A stretch of 34,721 nucleotides of DNA. Origin: DASXMX01 sp036794395 (lineage in GTDB: Bacteria; Planctomycetota; Phycisphaerae; Tepidisphaerales; Tepidisphaeraceae). Positions 24,468 to 31,961 of this stretch are shown here, in pieces. Every line of letters begins with the position of its first letter. The stretch's first letter is position 1. Where the stretch lies: positions 1 through 34,721 of the forward strand of contig DAIRGS010000040.1 of NCBI GenBank assembly GCA_036794395.1, in the 5' to 3' direction. The translations under genes and the position numbers were made by a program. The notes under the pieces are model-generated. The model made no database searches, was not told where the DNA came from, and saw only the letters and a program-made list of their open reading frames with translations.

Positions 24468-24515
24468 GGAATGGGATGTGTGAGCTGCGCAACGTGCGCG
24501 ACAAACATCTTTGCG

Positions 24516-24524
24516 ATTTTATAT
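24516..24524. repeat. Left target-site duplication of IS4 element
   Basis: ATTTTATAT immediately precedes the element; the identical nine bases follow it at 25852-25860. Confidence 0.85.
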
Positions 24525-25851
24525 CAGTACTGTCCGGTTGATTTAGTGATAAAATTTTACTCTACACGATTTTTCTCGGAGTTTTTTTGCGGATGAAGGG
24601 GTACACGATTTCAATTTCAGTCTCTTGTTTTGGCGTGTCAGCGGCCCTCCCGTCGCGACGATGCGCCTATGAATCAGGGTCGAAACGTCTTTGCGCAGTT
24701 GGTGGAGTTTCTGCCGCGTCGAGCTTTCGAGAACGCGGTGAGCCGCTATCGCGGCAATCGGCGGGTGCGATCGTTGTCGTGCATGGACCAGTTGCTGGCC
24801 ATGATCTTCGCACAACTCACCGGACGATCGAGCTTGCGGGAAACCGTTTCGTGCCTGCGGGCTCTGGGAACGCGGCGATATCACTGCGGCATCCGCGGGA
24901 CCATCGCCCGCAGCACGCTGGCGGAGGCCAACGAATATCGCGATTATCGCATTTACATGGATACGGCTCTGGCGATGATCGCCGCGGCCCGCATCGAGCT
25001 TCCGGTGGACCGGGAACTGGCGCGGCTGGATGCACAGGCTTATGCCCTGGATTCCACGACCATCGACCTGTGCCTCAAACTGTTTCCCTGGGCTCGTTTC
25101 CGCCGCCGCAAGGCGGGGATCAAGGCCCACACGCTGTTGGATCTGAAGGCAGGAATCCCCGTGTTTTTGCGGGTAACGCACGCCAAAACCCACGACCTGT
25201 GGGCGCTGGATCAGATCGTGCCCGAGCCCGGGGCCTTCTATGTCTTCGACAAGGCGTACGTGGACTTTGCCCGCCTGCATCGACTTCACTGCGCCGGCGC
25301 GTTTTTCGTGACGCGGGCCAAGAAGAACATGGACTTTACCGTCCGCCAACGCCAGGCGGTCGATGCGGCGGCGGGAGTCAAGGCCGACCGCTTGATCCGA
25401 TTGGCAGGCATCAAACCCCGGCGGCTGTATCCCGACACGTTGCGTCAGATCCGCTTTGTCGATCCACAAACCGGCAAGCGTCTGAAATTCCTGACCAACA
25501 ACCTGACGCTGGAGGCCTCGAGCATCGCGCTGCTGTATCACAAGCGATGGAAGATCGAACTGTTTTTCAAATGGGTCAAGCAGCATCTGCACATCAAGGC
25601 ATTCTTCGGAAACACGCCCAACGCCGTCAAGACCCAGTTGTGGGCGGCAGTGATCGTCTACGTGCTGGTGATGAGATTGAAGCATCGCTACCAACTGCCG
25701 CAGGAGGCCAACGAAATCTTCCAAATCCTCAGCGTCACGATTCTCGAAAAAGTGCCTGTTTTCGAGCTGTTTTCTGAAATAAAACAAAATTCCGCCGAAG
25801 ACCAAAACTCTAACCAGTTGTCATTGTTCGACTAATGACCGGACAGTACTG
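24525..25851 (+). mobile_element. Complete IS4-family insertion sequence
   Basis: 1327 bases. The terminal inverted repeats are perfect over 14 bases: CAGTACTGTCCGGT at 24525-24538 and its complement at 25838-25851. Nine-base direct repeats flank it. One intact transposase gene fills the element. Intact ends, target duplication and reading frame suggest a recent insertion. It sits in the loop of a larger inverted repeat and runs opposite to its neighbours. Confidence 0.93.
24669..25835 (+). CDS. IS4-family DDE transposase
   Basis: 388 residues from the ATG at 24669; the frame is open to 24630, but family proteins begin MNxGxxxFAQLxEFxP as here. The N-terminal 70 residues match the DUF4372 domain of this IS4 branch (RSLSCMDQLLAMIFAQLTGRSSLRET). 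The RNase-H-like catalytic core has Asp128 (LDSTTIDL), Asp194 (YVFDKAYVDF) and Glu297. The IS4 signature Y-2-R-3-E-6-K is complete (Tyr290, Arg293, Glu297, Lys304). All catalytic residues are present, so the enzyme is probably active. It cuts and pastes the element via its terminal repeats. Long antisense and overlapping frames here are shadows. Confidence 0.95.
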   Translation: MNQGRNVFAQLVEFLPRRAFENAVSRYRGNRRVRSLSCMDQLLAMIFAQLTGRSSLRETVSCLRALGTRRYHCGIRGTIARSTLAEANEYRDYRIYMDTALAMIAAARIELPVDRELARLDAQAYALDSTTIDLCLKLFPWARFRRRKAGIKAHTLLDLKAGIPVFLRVTHAKTHDLWALDQIVPEPGAFYVFDKAYVDFARLHRLHCAGAFFVTRAKKNMDFTVRQRQAVDAAAGVKADRLIRLAGIKPRRLYPDTLRQIRFVDPQTGKRLKFLTNNLTLEASSIALLYHKRWKIELFFKWVKQHLHIKAFFGNTPNAVKTQLWAAVIVYVLVMRLKHRYQLPQEANEIFQILSVTILEKVPVFELFSEIKQNSAEDQNSNQLSLFD

Positions 25852-25860
25852 ATTTTATAT
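25852..25860. repeat. Right target-site duplication of IS4 element
   Basis: ATTTTATAT, identical to the nine bases left of the element. Confidence 0.85.
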
Positions 25861-25883
25861 ATAAGCCCTTGCGCTTTCTGAAT

Positions 25884-26085
25884 GCTCTGCGTCCTCGGCG
25901 TCTCCGCGGTGAATAATCCGGGCTAAGCCGTTCATCCCGGCATTTTCTTCTCTTCATCTGCGGCCATCTGCGTCATCTGCGGCTAAATCTCCTGTATTTG
26001 CTTTCCCTGTGTCTTCCTCTGTGTTCTCTGTGATCAAATCTTTGCATTTGAATTCTTCGTGTCTTCGCGCCTTCGTGTTTAAATT
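25884..26085. repeat. Right half of nested inverted repeat
   Basis: The blocks mirror the left side: ctctgcgtc...ctccgcggtgaa (25884-25914), atctgcggccatctgcgtc... (25953-25986) and ctgtgtcttcctctgtgtt (26001-26034). A fourth block, cttcgtgtcttcgcgccttcg, occurs at 26051-26085 and has no partner on the left. The 31 bases at 25956-25986 complement 24340-24370 perfectly. No gene is seen between the insertion sequence and the GT4 stop. Confidence 0.8.
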
Positions 26086-27317
26086 TCTTTTGATCGCCGC
26101 GCACCATCAAACAGTGCCGCCAGCTTCTCGGCCTCGATTTCCGCCCGATGCATCTGCCCAACCCGCGATGCGCCAGCCCTCCCCATTTGCTCGAGCGCTT
26201 CATCGGGGGCCTCCAATGCCGCCTTCATTGCCCCCGCCAGCGCCCCGGCCGACCCTGCCGGCACCAGCCACCCGCAAACGCCTGGTTCGACCAGTTCCGG
26301 AATCCCCGCCACGTATGTCGCAATCACCGGCCTTCCCAGCGCCAGTGCCTCCATTAACACCACTGGCAACCCTTCGGCAAAACTCGCCATCACCAGCGCC
26401 CGCGATCGCAACACTTCCCGCCGCACCGTCGCTCCATCGGCCCACCCTGCAAGTAATACTGTCTCCCTCAAATCATTCTCATCGATCGCCTTCTGAAGCA
26501 CCGGTCGAAGCTCCCCATCCCCCAGAATGGTCAGCGTGAACGGCACGCCCTGCTTTCGCAAAATCACCGCGGCTTCAATCAAAACCCCAAACCCCTTTTG
26601 CTCCGACAGCCGCCCAACCGAAACCAGTCGACCCACCTCCGGCTTCTGATCGCTCGTCGCCCCATCTCCATTTAAAAATGCGGAATCGACAACACACCGC
26701 ACCACTCGAATCTTTGGCCAGTCCGCCAGATCGCACCATCGATACATCTGGCTTCGACCAAACTCGCTGATTGCGATAGCGAACGCCGACCGCTTAACTT
26801 TTTCCCCAAGCGCCAACTGCCGCGGACTGTCGAACTCCTCGGGCCCGTGACAGGTAAAGCTGAAGGCCGGCCCGCCAAGTTCCCGACACAACATCGCGAC
26901 GGTCGTCGAATTCGTCCCAAAATGCGCATGTAAATGCCCCGCCCTCGAGCGCGCGAGCCACTTTCGCAGCACGCACGCTTCAGCAAGATAAACCAGATGG
27001 ATCAATATTCCCCGCTCGGATCCGCGCCCGATTCGAACCGCCATCCGCGACGCCTGCCACGCCGTGCCGGGGCTTGAAAAGGCAGCTCGAACCATCGCCA
27101 GCAAAAGCCCCAAAGCCCCGACCCCCAACACCACCCGCGTCTTTCCCCATTCCGCCACATCCGCCGGCTCCACAAGATTATCCGGCGCGGCGCGCACGCT
27201 ATACCGCTCAACGACAACCCCCCGAGCCTCCAGAGCGGCGATCTCCCGCCGAATAAAACTCTGGCTCGTCTGCGGATACTGATTGATCAAATAAGCGACG
27301 GTCGCTCCGTCCTTCAT
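26079..27317 (-). CDS. GT4-family (GT-B) glycosyltransferase
   Basis: 412 residues from the ATG at 27317, with AAGG upstream; a GTG at 27338 would add seven residues. The N-terminal Rossmann half starts VAYLINQYPQTSQSFIRREIAALEARG and includes HAHFGTNSTTVAML and FTCHGPEEFD (acceptor side). The C-terminal half opens VSVGRLSEQKGFGVLIEA and carries the donor-binding ASFAEGLPVVLMEALALGRPVIA with the E-x7-E pair (Glu315, Glu323). This is the retaining GT4 pattern used in capsule, exopolysaccharide and lipopolysaccharide synthesis. Sugar donor and acceptor are unknown. It probably belonged with asnB in a polysaccharide gene set now split by the repeats and the insertion sequence. The stop codon lies just inside the last repeat block. 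Confidence 0.92.
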   Translation of the reverse strand: MKDGATVAYLINQYPQTSQSFIRREIAALEARGVVVERYSVRAAPDNLVEPADVAEWGKTRVVLGVGALGLLLAMVRAAFSSPGTAWQASRMAVRIGRGSERGILIHLVYLAEACVLRKWLARSRAGHLHAHFGTNSTTVAMLCRELGGPAFSFTCHGPEEFDSPRQLALGEKVKRSAFAIAISEFGRSQMYRWCDLADWPKIRVVRCVVDSAFLNGDGATSDQKPEVGRLVSVGRLSEQKGFGVLIEAAVILRKQGVPFTLTILGDGELRPVLQKAIDENDLRETVLLAGWADGATVRREVLRSRALVMASFAEGLPVVLMEALALGRPVIATYVAGIPELVEPGVCGWLVPAGSAGALAGAMKAALEAPDEALEQMGRAGASRVGQMHRAEIEAEKLAALFDGARRSKEI

Positions 27318-27498
27318 CCCAGCCTTATTACTCCACACCCGCCCCGCTTCGCAACCAAGGTGCTATGAGTTGAAACCGTTCCAGCATGCATTTCTCTCCA
27401 TCCAGTGCGAAATCGCATTCGCTTCTTGCCTGTCTTGCAAGCAACCAGCTTCGCTCAACGTAACCCTGAGCTATCGATAGTTGCTTAAAAGGATCTCG

Positions 27499-28296
27499 AT
27501 GAAAAAGCTCAACCGTCCGATCGCGTCAATCGCGTGCCTGCTCGTATTCGCGGCTCTGCTGGGCGCGCAAAAAGCCCCTGACACCAGGCCCGCCCTCTTC
27601 ATCGCCGGCGACTCGACCGTAAAGAACGGCACCAAAGGCCAGCAAGGCTGGGGCGATCCGATTGCGAACTTGTTCGACTCTTCGCGCATCAAGGTTGAAA
27701 ACCGCGCACGCGGCGGACGAAGCAGCCGGACCTTTCAAACCGAGGGCCTGTGGGACAAGATCCTCGCCGACGCCAAGCCCGGCAACTTCGTTCTGATTCA
27801 AATGGGCCACAACGATGGCGGCCCGCTCGACGACATCGCCCGCGCACGCGGCTCCATTCGCGGGACCGGCGAAGAAACGAGGGAAATCGACAACCCCATC
27901 ACGAAGAAAAAGGAGATCGTTCACACTTACGGCTGGTACCTGCGCAAGTACATCGCCGACGCGCGGGCCAAAGGAATGATCCCAATCCTCTGCTCCCCTA
28001 TCCCCCACTGCCCCCGCGCGGAGGTAAAGCCCGGGGACGTTGAAAAAAGCAACTACGTCACATGGTCAGCCGAGGTGGCCAGGGACCAGAAAGTCCCCTT
28101 CGTCGACATCAATCGAATCACCATGTCCCACTATGCCGGGATGAAGCCTGAAGAAATAAAGCAAAAGTATTTCACCACCGCCGACAACACCCACACCAAT
28201 CCTGCCGGTGCACAATTGAACGCCGCGTCGGTCGTGGAAGGAATTCGAAACCTCACCGATGTCAAATTAAAAGACTATCTTCTCGCGGCCAGATAG
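27499..28296 (+). CDS. SGNH esterase, rhamnogalacturonan acetylesterase-like
   Basis: 265 residues from the ATG at 27499, with AAAGGA upstream. The signal peptide is residues 1-24 (KK..., hydrophobic IACLLVFAALLG, cut near GAQ-K). The SGNH blocks are present: GDST with Ser39, Gly in ARGGRSSRT near 73, GHND with Asn105, and the C-terminal D-x-x-H pair Asp229/His232 in ADNTHTNPAGA. Gene length and the GDSTVKNGTKGQQGWGDP start fit the CE12 rhamnogalacturonan acetylesterases, which remove acetyl groups from pectin. It is exported, so it probably works on plant or algal polysaccharide outside the inner membrane. No other pectin genes are near, and the start diverges from the GT4 gene. Confidence 0.88.
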   Translation: MKKLNRPIASIACLLVFAALLGAQKAPDTRPALFIAGDSTVKNGTKGQQGWGDPIANLFDSSRIKVENRARGGRSSRTFQTEGLWDKILADAKPGNFVLIQMGHNDGGPLDDIARARGSIRGTGEETREIDNPITKKKEIVHTYGWYLRKYIADARAKGMIPILCSPIPHCPRAEVKPGDVEKSNYVTWSAEVARDQKVPFVDINRITMSHYAGMKPEEIKQKYFTTADNTHTNPAGAQLNAASVVEGIRNLTDVKLKDYLLAAR

Positions 28297-28531
28297 CCTC
28301 ATCTTTCCCGGCGCAAAGGAAGACGCCGTCCAAATTCCGGAATTGATCAACCCGGCGCTATGGAACCGACCACGCGATAACATCGAAATGCTCGGCTTTC
28401 CTTTCGGTGGGATTGGCGAGAAATGAGCACTTGTAAGGACTGGGGATGTCAAATCGTAGGTTTGCCCTTATGATGCCACCACGGTCGGGATTGCGATCCC
28501 CGGCCGATTTGATTTTAACAAGGAATCCCGC

Positions 28532-28936
28532 ATGGCGGTCGACACGCAACAGATCATGGACGAAGCGACGAAACTCGGCGAGCTGGTCATGCAGCACCCG
28601 GCGGTCGCTCGGTATAAAGACGCCCGAAGAGCGGTGGAACAGGACGCGGATGCCACCCAGCTTATGGGCGAATTCGACCGCCAGATCGAAAACCTCCAGC
28701 GACAGCAAGCCGCGGGCATGCCGGTTACCGACGCGCAGCAACAGTCACTGGAAGTCCTTCAGAACAAGATCGTTTCACACCTAAAAATTAAAGCGCTTAA
28801 TCTCGCCCAGGTCGATTTTATCGATTTACTTCGCAAGATCACCCAGACCATTCAAAAGCCGCTCAACCTTCAGCAGGAAGGCGGCCCCCCCGCCGGCGGC
28901 GGTGGCGGGCCGCGATTGACGGGAATGGGCCGATAG
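28532..28936 (+). CDS. YlbF/YmcA-family protein
   Basis: 134 residues, ATG at 28532 with AAGGA seven bases upstream. Nearly all-helical: IMDEATKLGELVMQHPAVARYKDARRAVEQDADATQLMGEFDRQIENLQRQQAAGMPVTDAQQQSLEVLQNKI follows the YlbF family pattern (conserved helix pair, then a short acidic turn). The C-terminal tail is Gly/Pro-rich. In Bacillus, YlbF and YmcA with YaaT affect RNase Y and development; the role outside Firmicutes is unclear. The 235 bases before it contain nothing I can name. Confidence 0.75.
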   Translation: MAVDTQQIMDEATKLGELVMQHPAVARYKDARRAVEQDADATQLMGEFDRQIENLQRQQAAGMPVTDAQQQSLEVLQNKIVSHLKIKALNLAQVDFIDLLRKITQTIQKPLNLQQEGGPPAGGGGGPRLTGMGR

Positions 28937-28962
28937 CGGCGCCAAGGCAGAATTCTAACTGG

Positions 28963-29057
28963 CCACAGATCAACACGGATGGACACAGATAAAGCGAAGA
29001 AGCCAAAACATCTGCCGCCTTTGCTTTTCATCTGTGTCCATCTGTGTTCATCTGTGG
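28963..29057. repeat. Inverted repeat, ccacagat / atctgtgg type
   Basis: The arms 28963-28990 and 29030-29057 are 28 bases each with two mismatches (ccacagat..., atctgtgtcc...). The loop is 39 bases. It belongs to the same broad class as the ccgcagat repeats. It lies between the YlbF-family gene and sixA on the same strand. Confidence 0.85.
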
Positions 29058-29170
29058 CAGGCGGTTCTTTTCTGGCGGGTTGAGAATGGGCTCGATTAAT
29101 TAAGATTGTGTGAACGCGGTCGCATTACAGTTGCCCGGCGCGGTCGCTGCGGTTATTTCCCCCGTCCCAC

Positions 29171-29674
29171 ATGCAGATTCTCATCATTCGCCACGGCATT
29201 GCGCAAGACCCCGAGGCCGCTTCAAAATCCGGTCAGGACGACGCTTCGCGCGTTCTGACGAAGGAAGGCCGCAAGAAAATGGCCAAGGCGGCCAAAGGGC
29301 TTGTACGACTCGTTCCATCGCTCGACCTCATCGCCACAAGCCCGCTCACCCGAGCCGCCCAGACCGGCGAGGTCGTCGCCAAAGCATTCAACGGTGTGCG
29401 CACAGTCCAGATCGCAGCGTTGTCGCCACGCAAGTCCCCGGCCAGCCTGCTCGAATGGCTCAACGCCCATCCCCCCGAATCAACCGTCGCCCTGATCGGG
29501 CACGAGCCGCACCTGAGCACCGTTCTATGCTGGCTGCTCACCGGCTTGCAGGAATCGTTTGTCGAGCTGAAAAAAGGCGGAGCCGCCCTGATCGAAATCG
29601 ACAGCCCCGTGGCGCCGGGCCGGGCAAAGCTGAACTGGCTGCTCAAGCCCTCAGACCTCCGACGCCTCCGCTGA
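29171..29674 (+). CDS. sixA: Phosphohistidine phosphatase SixA
   Basis: 167 residues, ATG at 29171. Histidine-phosphatase fold: the catalytic IIRHG motif (His8) at the N-terminus, the SPLTRAAQTGEV phosphate-pocket Arg, and the second His in LIGHEPHLSTVL. SixA proteins remove phosphate from histidine, for example on HPt domains or PTS proteins. The size is close to E. coli SixA (about 160). It converges on truB. No two-component genes are near, so the substrate is open. Confidence 0.9.
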   Translation: MQILIIRHGIAQDPEAASKSGQDDASRVLTKEGRKKMAKAAKGLVRLVPSLDLIATSPLTRAAQTGEVVAKAFNGVRTVQIAALSPRKSPASLLEWLNAHPPESTVALIGHEPHLSTVLCWLLTGLQESFVELKKGGAALIEIDSPVAPGRAKLNWLLKPSDLRRLR

Positions 29675-29780
29675 ATAGCGCCGCCGCGAGCGACCCTTCG
29701 CGAGATCGTTTCAGCGACCATGTCATAAACCGATTCACAAACACAGTCGCTAACCAATCACCATTTTCGGGGTTTAGTGG

Positions 29781-30488
29781 CTACGCCGATGCACCCGGAA
29801 CAGGAGTAAGCCGCGATTCGATTGCCCCCTCGGCTATTTGTTCGAGGGTAACCGCATTCTCAATCGTGTAATCCCCCACGCGCGTGCGCGCCAGTTCAGT
29901 AAGATGCCCGCCACAACCCAGCATCTCACCCAAATCTCGCGCGATAGCGCGGATGTAGGCGCCACGCCCGCAATCAATTCGAAGCTTCACGAATGGCCAC
30001 GCGTATTCGATCAATTCAATGCTGTATATTTTCACGGGCCGCGGCTTTAGCTCAACCTCTCCCCCACGCCGGGCAATGTCATAGGCCCGGCGGCCGCCAA
30101 TCTTCATTGCGCTGAATGCCGGCGGCCGCTGAAGGATTTCACCAACAAAAGTTTGGATCGCCTCCTCAACCCGTTCAGTAGCCACCGGCTCGATGCCGGG
30201 CGTCGGCGTCTCGGGCGATTCAGGGTCGTCGGTGGGCGTTGTGGCGCCTAGCTTTACCATTGTCAGATATTGTTTGGGCTGATCCATCAGCAATTCGCAA
30301 CATTTCGTGGCCTTTCCAATCAGGAGCAGCAGCACGCCGGTGGCAAACGGATCGAGTGTCCCCGCATGACCAATCTTGGTGTTGCGAGGAAGCTTTCGCT
30401 TTACGATGCCAACGGCGCGCGCCGAGCTGATGCCTCGCGGCTTGTTCAGATTGATCACGCCCTCCACGGGCACGGCAGGTCCGTTCAT
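29781..30488 (-). CDS. truB: tRNA pseudouridine(55) synthase
   Basis: 235 residues, ATG at 30488. It converts uridine 55 of the T-loop of tRNAs to pseudouridine. GVINLNKPRGISSARAV and the catalytic HAGTLDPFATGVLLLLIGKATK (Asp46) are diagnostic. Further motifs are RPPAFSAMKIGGRRAYDIARRGG and LRIDCGRGAYIRAIARDLGE. It is shorter than E. coli TruB (about 310) because the C-terminal PUA domain is missing; compact versions occur in other bacteria. It is divergent from the ArsR gene and convergent with sixA. Confidence 0.96.
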   Translation of the reverse strand: MNGPAVPVEGVINLNKPRGISSARAVGIVKRKLPRNTKIGHAGTLDPFATGVLLLLIGKATKCCELLMDQPKQYLTMVKLGATTPTDDPESPETPTPGIEPVATERVEEAIQTFVGEILQRPPAFSAMKIGGRRAYDIARRGGEVELKPRPVKIYSIELIEYAWPFVKLRIDCGRGAYIRAIARDLGEMLGCGGHLTELARTRVGDYTIENAVTLEQIAEGAIESRLTPVPGASA

Positions 30489-30520
30489 GATTTACAAAGA
30501 ATACTCAGTACAATGCCCGG

Positions 30521-30549
30521 TTGACACGGGACCGGTGACAATCTGAAAT
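30521..30549 (+). promoter_or_regulatory. Candidate promoter and dyad for the ArsR gene
   Basis: TTGACA (30521-30526), 17 bases, then TGAAAT (30544-30549). An imperfect dyad, TTGACAC-N7-GTGACAA (30521-30541), overlaps the -35 box, so a repressor there could block transcription. The -10 box is weak (4 of 6). Confidence 0.4.
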
Positions 30550-30582
30550 GAAGCATCGCCCGACGGACGTTACAGGAGGCGC

Positions 30583-30897
30583 ATGCAGGACCAATTGAAC
30601 GCGGACCAATGTTGTAAATACCTCAAAGCATTGGGCGATCCCGAACGGCTGCGCATCGTGGAATGCCTTCAGGAAGGACCCAAGACCGTCGGCGACATAT
30701 CGCGCGACATCGACTCGGTAATCGCCAATGTCTCACATCATCTTAAGCAACTGCGGTTTGCGGGGCTGGTAAGTGGACAACGCCGCGGCAGGCACGTGGT
30801 GTATTCGCTTTCTCCGGAGTTCGCCGGAAAAAGCGGCCGGACTCCGCTCAAGACGTTGGATTTTGGCTGTTGCCGGATCGAGTTGGGGAAGAAGTAA
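30583..30897 (+). CDS. ArsR-family winged-helix regulator
   Basis: 104 residues, ATG at 30583 with AGGAGG upstream. The compact ArsR fold is clear: CKYLKALGDPERLRIVECLQEGPKTVGDISRDIDSVIANVSHHLKQLRFAGLVSGQRRGRHVVYSL. Pairs of cysteines occur at 10-11 and 96-97 (DFGCCRIEL). They are not the classical CVC motif of ArsR/SmtB metal sites but could form a two-end thiol site. Family members are repressors released by metal, redox or small ligands. No transporter or reductase adjoins it; the next gene (+) is a dimethylargininase-like enzyme about 90 bases on. Confidence 0.9.
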   Translation: MQDQLNADQCCKYLKALGDPERLRIVECLQEGPKTVGDISRDIDSVIANVSHHLKQLRFAGLVSGQRRGRHVVYSLSPEFAGKSGRTPLKTLDFGCCRIELGKK

Positions 30898-30987
30898 GCG
30901 CACCCGTTTCGCAGCGACCAATGGGCGCGACTTGTTCCCCGCGAATCAAGATATCCGTTACGGGCCGGAGCAACACCGTGGCCTCCC

Positions 30988-31782
30988 ATGCACGATGATG
31001 GCAAATTGATCGCAATCACCCATATGCCTTCGCCACGGATGCAGGGGTGCGTGCGGACATTTGTGGATCAAGTCGAAATTGATTGCGAACTTGCCCGCGA
31101 GCAACACGCCCATTACCGCGCGATTCTGAACGAGTGCGGAGCCGGGGTTATCACGCTCGATATCAACCGCGATCTTCCTGATTCGGTTTTCGTCGAAGAC
31201 ACGGCTGTCGTGCTCGACGAGATTGCAATCATCGGCGTCATGGGAACCGAATCGCGTCGCGCGGAAACCCATGGGATTGCCTCGGAACTGGGAAAACATC
31301 GCGGCATCATCAAGCTCAACCCGCCGGCCACGCTGGAAGGCGGCGACGTGCTGCGGATCGGAAAAACATTGCTGGTTGGTTTGTCTTCGAGGACCAATCA
31401 CGCGGGGAATGAGGCGCTTGGGCGAATCGCCGGTACGTTGGGATATCGGGTGGTAGCGGTTCCGGTGCGGGGTTGCCTGCATTTGAAAACGGGTTGCGCC
31501 GCCCTGCCGGATGGGACATTGCTGGTCAATGACGAATGGGTGGACGTTGCGGGGTTAGGATTTGAAGTAATTGGGCTGCCGGCGGATGAGTCATGGGGAG
31601 CTAACGTTTTGCCGGTTTCATCGACAGTTATTGTGCCGGACAATCATCCTCGAACGGCGGAGATGATCACGCGGCGCGGGTTTGACGTTCGGGCGGTGAA
31701 CATCTCGGAGTTTCAGAAGGCTGAGGGTGGGGTGACGTGTTTGAGTATTTTAATGACGGGTTGCGGAGCAATTGAGAGTTGA
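30988..31782 (+). CDS. Dimethylargininase (DDAH)-like amidinohydrolase
   Basis: 264 residues, ATG at 30988; the upstream sequence has no good ribosome binding site. Catalytic features of the guanidino-modifying superfamily are visible: DLPDSVFVEDTAVV (Asp/Glu about 65-71), PPATLEGGDVL, His165 in GCLHLKTGC, and nucleophile Cys251 in AEGGVTCLSI. Order and length match DDAH, which hydrolyses N-methylated arginines to citrulline and methylamine. Related enzymes act on arginine or other guanidines, so the substrate is uncertain. It might share a transcript with the ArsR gene. Confidence 0.88.
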   Translation: MHDDGKLIAITHMPSPRMQGCVRTFVDQVEIDCELAREQHAHYRAILNECGAGVITLDINRDLPDSVFVEDTAVVLDEIAIIGVMGTESRRAETHGIASELGKHRGIIKLNPPATLEGGDVLRIGKTLLVGLSSRTNHAGNEALGRIAGTLGYRVVAVPVRGCLHLKTGCAALPDGTLLVNDEWVDVAGLGFEVIGLPADESWGANVLPVSSTVIVPDNHPRTAEMITRRGFDVRAVNISEFQKAEGGVTCLSILMTGCGAIES

Positions 31783-31870
31783 ATAACTGGCGAACTGCGT
31801 CATCCCAATCGCGTCCAGGGAAACGAGGCACGTAGTTGCAAGGCCGGTGAGCGCCTCTGGTCATTCGCCC

Positions 31871-31911
31871 TCACCCCACCCCTCTCCCGGCGGGAGAGGG
31901 GGCAGGAGGGG
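31871..31911. repeat. GGGAG-type palindromic repeat, copy 2
   Basis: Arms CCCCTCTCCC (31879-31888) and GGGAGAGGGG (31892-31901) around GGC, preceded by TCACCCCA and followed by caggagggg. It lies between convergent genes and could terminate both. Same family as 12867-12891, in the opposite orientation. Confidence 0.75.
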
Positions 31912-31961
31912 CATGCGGGATTCGTCGGCGCTGAGCGAAAGTCGGACACAGCGCCTGGTCC

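Noticed and set aside
24543..25805. 420-residue minus-strand frame and a 396-residue plus-strand frame overlapping the transposase
   Set aside because: Both overlap a transposase with a full DDE/YREK signature and have no domain-like pattern; they are open only because of GC-rich codon use.
28297..28531. Small genes between the esterase and the YlbF-family gene
   Set aside because: Short frames lack ribosome sites and recognisable patterns.
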